DNA of 10,826 nt from JAPUDQ01 sp964462335. Its GTDB lineage: Bacteria > Patescibacteriota > Saccharimonadia > Saccharimonadales > Saccharimonadaceae. The stretch spans positions 1 through 10,826 of the forward strand of contig CAYWYG010000026.1 of assembly GCA_964462335.1 (NCBI GenBank), read 5' to 3'. Below, in pieces: positions 1-5,635 of this stretch. The notes beneath the pieces are model-generated. The model was not told the DNA's origin. It searched no databases and worked only from the letters and a program-made list of their open reading frames with translations. Position numbers and translations under genes: made by a program. Position 1 is the first letter of the stretch; the number at the start of each line of letters is the position of its first letter.

Positions 1-17
1 GTAACTTTACGAGGCAT
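1..17 (-). CDS. rpsG: 30S ribosomal protein S7, first codons only (partial)
   Basis: Only ATG and about five codons lie in the window, reading Met-Pro-Arg-Lys-Val and then running off the left edge. A Shine-Dalgarno AAAGGAG sits 7 nt before the ATG (GGAG at 25..28). The MPRKV start and the position directly after rpsL match S7 of the str operon (rpsL-rpsG-fusA-tuf), so the name rests mainly on gene order and a five-residue match. S7 nucleates the head of the 30S subunit on 16S rRNA. In E. coli it also represses its operon by binding the rpsL-rpsG spacer; whether that holds here cannot be seen. Confidence 0.6.
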
Positions 18-168
18 TACGCAACTCCTTTCGTCGTTGCAATGTTCAGTTTACAGTGTACAGTTTTCATTGGTTGTATCTGTCTGTCGACAGATGTATT
101 TTTGAAAACTGATACCTGTTCATTCATTGTGGATTGTGAATTGTGAATTGTGAATTGGAGCATAGCGA
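18..168 (-). repeat. rpsL-rpsG spacer: structured repeat element, copy A
   Basis: This 151-bp spacer has a layered structure. Next to rpsL are four 7-bp tandem repeats, GTGGATT then three GTGAATT (129..156, + strand). Next to rpsG are four heptads of the type AGTTTAC (41..68), roughly the reverse complement of the first set. Between and overlapping them is a nested hairpin: perfect 9-bp stem 61..69/103..111 and inner 7-bp stem 78..84/89..95 with a 4-nt loop. Bases 21..82 match 5500..5561 in the rpoB-rpoC spacer at 55 of 62 positions, including the ribosome binding site. No reading frame is supported. Confidence 0.8.
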
Positions 169-582
169 CTACTTACTCTCCTTCTTCGCACCGTATTTAC
201 TACGGCCTTGTTTGCGTTTAGCCACACCTTGGAGGTCAAGTGCACCACGGACGATGTGGTAGCGCACACCTGGTAGATCTGGCACACGACCACCGCGCAC
301 CAGCACGACGGCGTGCTCTTGGAGGTTGTGACCCTCGCCACCGATATACGCCCAGACTTCCTGGTGGTTGGTCAGGCGCACACGAGCGACTTTACGCAGC
401 GCTGAGTTCGGCTTTTTTGGCGTCTTCGTTGTCACACGTATACAGACGCCTCGTTTGAGCGGCGCGTCTTGATTGTAGTACCGTGTCTTGAGCGCATTGT
501 GGATGCGGCCAAGGTGCGGTGATTTACTCTTTTTCGCAGCCGTCTTGCGGGGCTTGCGAACCAGCTGATTGATTGTTGGCAT
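169..582 (-). CDS. rpsL: 30S ribosomal protein S12
   Basis: S12 is a 137-aa protein of the 30S decoding centre that monitors codon-anticodon pairing. The N-terminus MPTINQLVRKPR, the TPKKPNSALRKVARVRL block and GGEGHNLQEH are diagnostic. The protein is about 13 residues longer than E. coli S12, the extra length lying in residues ~20-43 before KRGVC. The two lysines of TPKKP (K56, K57) where streptomycin-resistance changes occur are intact. The second conserved loop reads GGRVPDLPGVRYH, with Pro101 in place of the usual Lys (E. coli K88); the neighbouring Asp102, equivalent to the methylthiolated Asp, is kept. The ATG has GGAG 6 nt upstream (589..592) and the stop is TAG. Its own promoter lies at 784..812 and rpsG follows after a 151-bp structured spacer. 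Confidence 0.98.
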   Translation of the reverse strand: MPTINQLVRKPRKTAAKKSKSPHLGRIHNALKTRYYNQDAPLKRGVCIRVTTKTPKKPNSALRKVARVRLTNHQEVWAYIGGEGHNLQEHAVVLVRGGRVPDLPGVRYHIVRGALDLQGVAKRKQGRSKYGAKKESK

Positions 583-592
583 TAAAATCTCC

Positions 593-690
593 AGTAGATT
601 TTAGATTATAGATGTTAGATTTTAGAAGAAGTGCTAGCGACTTTGTAATTTTTTTCCATAATCCAAAATCCAACTTCCAAAATCTTCTTT
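593..690 (-). repeat. rpsL 5' leader: inverted pair of heptad tandem repeats (element C)
   Basis: Just upstream of the rpsL ribosome binding site are five 7-bp units of the TAGATTT type (595..629, + strand: TAGATTT, TAGATTA, TAGATGT, TAGATTT, TAGAAGA). About 27 bp further on are four units of the CCAAAAT type (656..683: CCATAAT, CCAAAAT, CCAACTT, CCAAAAT). The second set is close to the reverse complement of the first (ATTTTGG against ATTTTAG), so the leader RNA could fold into a long imperfect hairpin ahead of the start codon. The architecture matches the rpsL-rpsG and rpoB-rpoC spacers but the unit sequence differs. Confidence 0.7.
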
Positions 691-692
691 TA

Positions 693-760
693 TGTGAGCC
701 AGGCAGCAAACCCGCTCACACGTCTCATCTGTCATAGAAGTGTACACGTATTCCTATGAC
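693..760 (-). other. Two hairpins in the rpsL leader
   Basis: The first stem is TGTGAGC/GCTCACA (693..699 with 714..720, 14-nt loop). The second is GTCATAG/CTATGAC (731..737 with 754..760), enclosing the palindrome GTGTACAC. Both are perfect 7-bp stems within ~85 nt of the predicted transcription start. They suggest a structured 5' UTR. No known riboswitch or r-protein binding site is recognised. Confidence 0.5.
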
Positions 761-783
761 GTTTGAGAGGAAACTCACCTAGT

Positions 784-812
784 ATTCTACCGTATTTCAT
801 GAGAATTGACAA
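784..812 (-). promoter_or_regulatory. Promoter of rpsL (str operon)
   Basis: Read on the minus strand: -35 TTGTCA (807..812), 17-bp spacer, -10 TAGAAT (784..789). Both boxes match the sigma70-type consensus at five of six positions. The predicted start near 777 gives a ~195-nt leader before the rpsL ATG. Confidence 0.75.
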
Positions 813-854
813 ATATCTTATGGTGGTAGAGTAAAATGACTTTCGAAAAAATAA

Positions 855-900
855 CCATAATCCACACCTCAATCGCAAATACGCAATGCGCAATCCGCGA
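855..900. repeat. Heptad tandem repeats upstream of the rpsL promoter
   Basis: Four 7-bp units run in register from 873 to 900: TCGCAAA, TACGCAA, TGCGCAA, TCCGCGA. They are preceded by two weaker ones, CCATAAT and CCACACC (855..868). No inverted partner set was found. A short hairpin, TCTTGG/CCAAGA, lies just beyond (904..924). Confidence 0.6.
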
Positions 901-946
901 ACGTCTTGGAAGTTACTACCAAGATTGACGAATGATCATGAACAAT

Positions 947-1010
947 GAGAGTGCCGCGCGGGAGCGGCCTGGGCGGGAGGGGAGTTGATCCCACGCGGCT
1001 CACTCCCGCT
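947..1010 (-). other. GC-rich structured element after the P1 gene (possible terminator)
   Basis: A strongly GC-rich block beginning 13 nt beyond the P1 stop codon contains GAGTG-CCGCG pairing with CGCGG-CT-CACTC (two-base bulge) at its ends. It also contains several alternative stems between copies of GCGGGAG and CTCCCGC and an inner GGGA/TCCC hairpin. It could end P1 transcription, but no U-run follows on the minus strand, so it would not be a classic intrinsic terminator. A tRNA fold was tried and does not fit. Confidence 0.4.
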
Positions 1011-1022
1011 AGCAGCAAAGGG

Positions 1023-1310
1023 CTACAACGTCTTCCGCAACATTCGCTCGATGTCATAGAGCCGCTGGATGCGCCGGCTGATGATGACCGTCGACACTGC
1101 GCAGAAGATGATGGCGCAACTCATCACGATAAGCGGCATATACCACCATGATGCGTCGTCCCGGATTGCAAAAGTAAGGGCAAGCACAACGATTCCGACG
1201 AACGAGAAGATGGTCATCTGGATATTGCTCCAGCGTGTTATCTGGCGCTCTGCTTCATCGGGCGTCTTGAGCATTGAGACAAGATCGCCGATCGGCAAGT
1301 GCATGGACAT
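1023..1310 (-). CDS. Small two-pass membrane protein P1, function unknown
   Basis: This 95-aa protein is not recognised. The N-terminal ~30 residues are polar (IGDLVSMLKTPDEAERQITRW). Two hydrophobic helices follow, at about 31-48 and 57-77, joined by a short acidic loop IRDDASWW. The tail is basic (SRRIQRLYDIERMLRKTL). By the positive-inside rule both ends are probably cytoplasmic. I chose the ATG at 1310 because GGAGG stands 8 nt before it (1319..1323); an in-frame TTG at 1355 would give 110 aa but has no ribosome binding site. An extended -10 at 1361..1369 could drive it. It sits between rpoC and rpsL. The second half vaguely resembles P2 (RW, ~24 residues, D/E-D, then LIV-x-S). Confidence 0.75.
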   Translation of the reverse strand: MSMHLPIGDLVSMLKTPDEAERQITRWSNIQMTIFSFVGIVVLALTFAIRDDASWWYMPLIVMSCAIIFCAVSTVIISRRIQRLYDIERMLRKTL

Positions 1311-1360
1311 CTCAGTTACCTCCAATTTGTCGATGTGCAACATACGTCGTACCAAATATT

Positions 1361-1369
1361 AGTATACCA
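1361..1369 (-). promoter_or_regulatory. Extended -10 promoter for P1
   Basis: Read on the minus strand: TGG followed by TATACT, an extended -10 (TGn-TATAAT type) directly after the rpoC terminator. No convincing -35 is seen. A start near 1354 would leave a ~44-nt leader carrying the GGAGG of P1. Confidence 0.5.
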
Positions 1370-1373
1370 AACC

Positions 1374-1404
1374 AAAACTGCCCGCGAGATTGCGGGCAGT
1401 TTTT
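1374..1404 (-). terminator. Intrinsic terminator after rpoC (bidirectional shape)
   Basis: A perfect 8-bp GC-rich stem CTGCCCGC/GCGGGCAG with a 6-nt loop is extended by an A4/T4 pair to 12 bp. On the minus strand it is followed by TTTTGGTTTGG. It begins 29 nt beyond the corrected rpoC stop codon. The T-run is longer on the plus strand, so it could also stop transcription from the other side. Confidence 0.85.
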
Positions 1405-1424
1405 CTAGAATCTAGAATCTAGAC
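1404..1424. repeat. Three tandem TCTAGAA heptads in the rpoC 3' UTR
   Basis: TCTAGAA, TCTAGAA and TCTAGAC run in register between the rpoC stop and its terminator. TCTAGA is itself a palindrome, so the units can pair with one another. Unit length matches the heptads in the other spacers but the sequence differs. Confidence 0.75.
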
Positions 1425-1432
1425 TCTTGCGC

Positions 1433-4400
1433 CTACTCTGTAGCTTCAACCGTTTCCGCCTCATCGGCCGAAATCGTCTCTGTCACTTCCTCTTCATTTG
1501 ATACAAGAGTTGTGTCATCGTCGCTGTAGTTNNNNNNNNNNNNNNNNNNNNNNNNNNNNNNNNNNNNNNNNNNNNNNNNNNNNNNNNNNNNNNNNNNNNN
1601 NNNNNNNNNNNNNNNNNNNNNNNNNNNNNNNTCTCTGTCACTTCCTCTTCATTTGATACAAGAGTTGTGTCATCGTCGCTGTAGTTATCATCAGATGTGT
1701 CGTCGGATGAAGAATCATCGCCTGGCTGGACTGCGCCAGTACCGACAGGGATCTTGCGACCGATGATGACATTTTCTTTGAGGCCATAGAGATGATCGAC
1801 ACGTCCCGACACGGCAGCGTTGATCAGGACGCGCGTCGTGTCTTGGAAGCTTGCTGCGGATAGGAAACTATCACTCCAGATCGAGACTTTGGTGATACCA
1901 AGTAGCAACTGCGTGAACTGGGCTGGTGCCTTGCCTTCGTCGGTGAGCCGTTTGTTTTCCTCGACGACGGCAGCTTTGCTGAGAATATCTCCCGTCACGA
2001 ACAAGCTGTCGCCCGGCTCTTCGATCTGTACACGGCTGAACATCTGGCGGACAATCACCTCAAGGTGTTTGTCGGCAATGTTTTGACCCTGAGCAGCGTA
2101 GATACGGAGCACTTCATTGATCATATAGCGCTGTGTCGCTTCGATACCTTTGAGACGCATGAGCTGGTGGAGGTTGATCGAACCATTGGTGATACGATCA
2201 CCCGCTTCGATGATATCACCGTCAGCAACCGTCAGTTGACGTTGGTGTGGGATCTCGTAGCGAGCTGGCGCCTGAGCACTACTAGTAACGATCAGTTCAC
2301 CGTCACCAACCTGGACAGTACCGTCAAACGGTGCAACAAGTGGCATTGACTCATCTTCATTGCTTGCCAACACGTCACCAGCAAGTACCTCCGTGCCCGA
2401 CTGAACGCGGACAATTTGGTCATTGAGGCTAACTGACTCAGTACGACCCTTGATGGGCGTCACCTGGACGATATATTTGTCGCCATCTTCCCAGACTTTG
2501 ACGTCACCAGGGATCTCGCTAATGACCGCTTCACCTTTTGGTGTGCGCGCCTCAAACAACTCATCGACACGCGGCAGACCTTGGGTGATATCTTCACCAG
2601 CAGCACCACCAGCGTGGAACGTCTTGAGCGTCAACTGCGTCCCAGGCTCACCGACCGACTGTGCAGCGATGACACCAACTGGCTGCGCGATGTCGACTAA
2701 TTTACCGGTCGCCATGTCGATGCCATAGCTACGCTGTGGCACGCCGCGAAGTGTCTTGGTCGTCAGCACTGACATGATCTTGACCGAGACAACTTTATCG
2801 TCAGCCTGAATGGCATCGGCAATCTCGCGAGTGATCAGATCGGCACGTTCGATGTGGCCCGCGACATCTTCGGCAGCATAGCGTCCATAGAGACGATCTG
2901 CAAAATCAATACCAGTGATCTCTGATTCACTGCGATAGATCGTAAATCCGTCATCATCACCCCGCTCGTCATCAACCGTAAAGATATCTTGGCTGACGTC
3001 GACGAGACGGCGAGTCAGATATCCGGAGTCGGCAGTCTTGAGAGCGGTATCGATGAGACCTTTACGCGTACCACGAGTGTAGACAAAGGCTTCAAGCGGA
3101 CTCAACCCCTGTTTGAAACTCGAACGAATCGGCAGCTCGATCTCTTTACCGGTTGCATCGACGACAAGGCCAAGGTTGGCAGCCGCCATCTTGACGTTAC
3201 CGATATCACCACGAGCACCCGAGCCCACCATCACAGCGATGCTAGTGTCTTCGTGTGAAATCTTCTCGTTGAGTAGCTCAACAATTTCTTTGTCGATCTT
3301 GCGCCAGGTTTCAACCGTTAGACTGTAACGCTCATCGTCAGTGATGAGACCCTGCTCATACTGATCTGAGATAGTTGCCGTGCGCTCGTCACCTTTCGCA
3401 ATAATCGTATTGATCTCAGGCACGTCGAAGTAATCATTCATACCCGTCGAGACGGCGCCTTCTGTCGCATAGCGGAGCGCGAGGTCTTTGATGCGGTCTG
3501 CCGTATCGGCTGTTTGTTCTTGACCATAGGCGAGAAATACTTGCGAGAGAACTTTTTTCAGCGCTTTCTTGGTCATGATACCATTCTCGTAAGCAAAATC
3601 TTCGGGTAAGATCTCATTGAAGAAGACTCGTCCGAGTGATGTCTCTCGCATCTCACCCTTGACATTGACTCGTATCGGTGTCTGCAGCTTGATGATATCA
3701 CGATCCCTTGCCATGATAGCCTCTGCGACCGAGCTATAGCTACGAACCACTTTCGTCTGCGCCGACGGTTTCGGATATGTCAGATAGTAGCAGCCGAGCA
3801 CGATATCTTGTGCGATATTGAGAATCGGTGAACCATCCGCAGGCTTCAAGAGGTTGTTTGTCGCGCTCATCAGATCACGCGCCTCGGCTTGAGCTTCTGC
3901 GCTAAGTGGTAGATGAACAGCCATCTGGTCACCATCAAAGTCGGCGTTGAACCCAGTACAGACGAGCGGGTGAAGCTGGATCGCTTTCCCCTCGATCAAT
4001 TTCGGCTGGAATGCCTGAATCGATAGACGGTGCAACGACGGCGCACGGTTGAGGAGCACGTATTTTCCTTTGGTCACTTCATCAAGTGCATCCCAGATCA
4101 CTGTCTCGCCCGACTCGATGAGACGGGTCGCGCTGCGAATGTTGTGTGCGTATTCATTTTGGAGCAACCAGCTGACGACAAATGGCTTGAACAGCTCCAT
4201 CGCCATCTGTTTTGGCAGACCACATTGGTTGATGCGAAGTTCAGGACCAGCCACGATGACCGAACGACCAGAGTAGTCGACGCGTTTACCGAGCAGGTTT
4301 TGGCGGAAACGACCTTGCTTACCTTTGAGCATATCACTCAGACTCTTGAGGCGTCGGCGGCCACCAGTTGAACTGACGGCACGGCCACCGCGAGCAGCGG

Positions 4401-5499
4401 AGTTGTCGATCAAAGCATCGACCGCTTCTTGGAGCATACGCATCTCATTGCGGCGGATCACTTCCGGCGCATTGAGATCGATGAGTTTTTTGAGACGGTT
4501 GTTACGGTTGATCACACGACGATAGAGATCGTTGAGATCAGATGTGGCAAAGCGACCACCCGTCAATTGCACCATCGGACGGAGGTCTGATGGGATAACC
4601 GGCAAGACCGTGATACACATACTCGCTGGGCTGATGCCTGCGCGCTGCATACCCTCAAGCACCTTGAGACGCTTGACGATTTTCTTCTTGCGCTGACCTT
4701 TTGCGCCCTCAGCTTCGTTAGTAAGTTCACCGATCAGTTCGTTTAGGTCGATACTACGGAGCATAGCTGCGAGCGCTTCGCCGCCCATACTGACAGTGAT
4801 GAGCTCTTCGTAGTCCTCAGATAGGTTGCGGTAATCATTTTCGTTGATGAGCGCACCACGCACCATATTGCCGAGCTGGGTACGGCGCATTTCGATACCA
4901 CTTTCGAGCTCTTCAAGTTCTTTGGTCTGCTCAGCCGCCAATTTCTTGACGTCAGCACCCTCGCCCTCGGCAGCCTTTTCATAGCGGATCTTGATCGCTG
5001 CGCGACCTGCTTCGAGCTCAGACTCGAGATCAGCTAGCATCGCATCGCGCCTGTCTTCGTCGACACTCAGGATAAGATAGCTGGCAAAGTAAGCGACGCG
5101 TTCAAGCTGACGGACCGGGATACCGGTGAGAAGCGCCATTGCGCTCGGCGCACCGCGCATAAACCAGATGTGGGCAACCGGTGCAGCCAACTGGATATGA
5201 CCCATACGTTCACGTCGTACCACACTCCGCGTGACGAGCTCGCCGTTTTTGTCGACAGCAGCCTCGCGGGAGCGCACACCTTTGAGCTTGGCGTCGTGCG
5301 GATTGATGTCTTTGACTGGACCAAAGATACGCTCACAGAACAGACCGTCACGCTCAGGCTTCTGGGTACGATAGTTGATCGTCTCAGGTTTTGTCACTTC
5401 ACCGTAGCTCCATTTGAGGATATCCTCAGCGCTTGCGACGGCAAGGCGCACTGCATCGAAGTCGGCGATGTTATTGCTTATCAGGGGACGTGCCATCAT
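1433..5499 (-). CDS. rpoC: DNA-directed RNA polymerase subunit beta-prime
   Basis: RpoC carries the RNA polymerase active site. The catalytic NADFDGDQM is at residues 518-526 (~3922..3948), with the three Mg-binding Asp present. The bridge-helix region (GLIDTALKTADSGYLTRRLVD) and GVIAAQSVGEPGTQLTL ahead of the trigger loop are also clear. The 3' end is split by the N gap; collapsing the 55-bp duplicate gives 1303 aa ending in TAG at 1433..1435, with an acidic tail of D, S, E and T. Read through the Ns instead, the frame shifts and ends at 1483. Two ATGs are adjacent; the second (5496) has the better 7-nt spacing to GGAG, as in rpsG. Odd features: all cysteines of both zinc sites are replaced, and the F-loop lacks its conserved GMRG. 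It is co-oriented with rpoB across a 136-bp spacer. Confidence 0.97.
1477..1686. other. Scaffold gap of 100 N flanked by an exact 55-bp duplicate
   Basis: Ns fill 1532..1631. The 55 bases before the gap (1477..1531) are identical to the 55 after it (1632..1686). This is what results when two de Bruijn graph contigs overlapping by k=55 are scaffolded with a default 100-N gap. Removing 155 bases (1532..1686) joins the rpoC coding frame without a break and adds a natural C-terminal tail, which supports the overlap reading. Confidence 0.9.
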
Positions 5500-5635
5500 G
5501 CAACTCCTTTCGTCGTTGTAATTTTCAATTTACAGTTTACGGTTTTCATTGGATGCATCTGCTCCGCAGACAAACGTGTGAAAATTGAAAATTGTGAACT
5601 TATTGTGAATTGTACATTGTGAACTGTGAACTGGT
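5500..5635 (-). repeat. rpoB-rpoC spacer: structured repeat element, copy B
   Basis: This 136-bp spacer has the same design as the rpsL-rpsG spacer. Heptads GTGAATT, GTACATT, GTGAACT, GTGAACT (5605..5632, + strand) lie next to rpoB. Heptads AATTTTC, AATTTAC, AGTTTAC, GGTTTTC (5520..5547) lie next to rpoC. A perfect 12-bp inverted repeat (5520..5531 with 5582..5593) encloses a small stem TCTGC/GCAGA (5558..5570). The 62 bases next to rpoC match the rpsG copy at 55 positions and include AAAGGAGTTGC. No promoter or terminator is convincing inside it, so rpoB and rpoC are probably cotranscribed. Confidence 0.8.

Noticed and set aside
129..156. CRISPR array or spacer repeats
   Set aside because: The units are contiguous 7-mers without spacers, far too short for CRISPR repeats.
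169..582. Direct control of this rpsL-rpsG spacer by S7 as in E. coli
   Set aside because: Possible, but the near-identical element before rpoC makes an S7-specific site less likely, and no S7-binding motif could be recognised.
947..1010. tRNA or other known small RNA
   Set aside because: GC-rich and foldable, but no T-loop, anticodon arm geometry or CCA-type acceptor stem can be laid out on either strand.
1311..1355. TTG start giving a 110-aa P1
   Set aside because: No ribosome binding site precedes the TTG, whereas GGAGG stands 8 nt before the ATG at 1310; the predicted transcription start also falls at about the TTG.
1483..1531. rpoC ending at 1483 as read through the N gap
   Set aside because: The frame after the gap is displaced because the 155 extra bases are not a multiple of three. 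Collapsing the duplicate gives a natural in-frame end at 1433.
4030..4371. Long open frames on the plus strand inside rpoB and rpoC
   Set aside because: They lie wholly within strongly conserved coding sequence on the other strand and show no ribosome binding sites or recognisable products.
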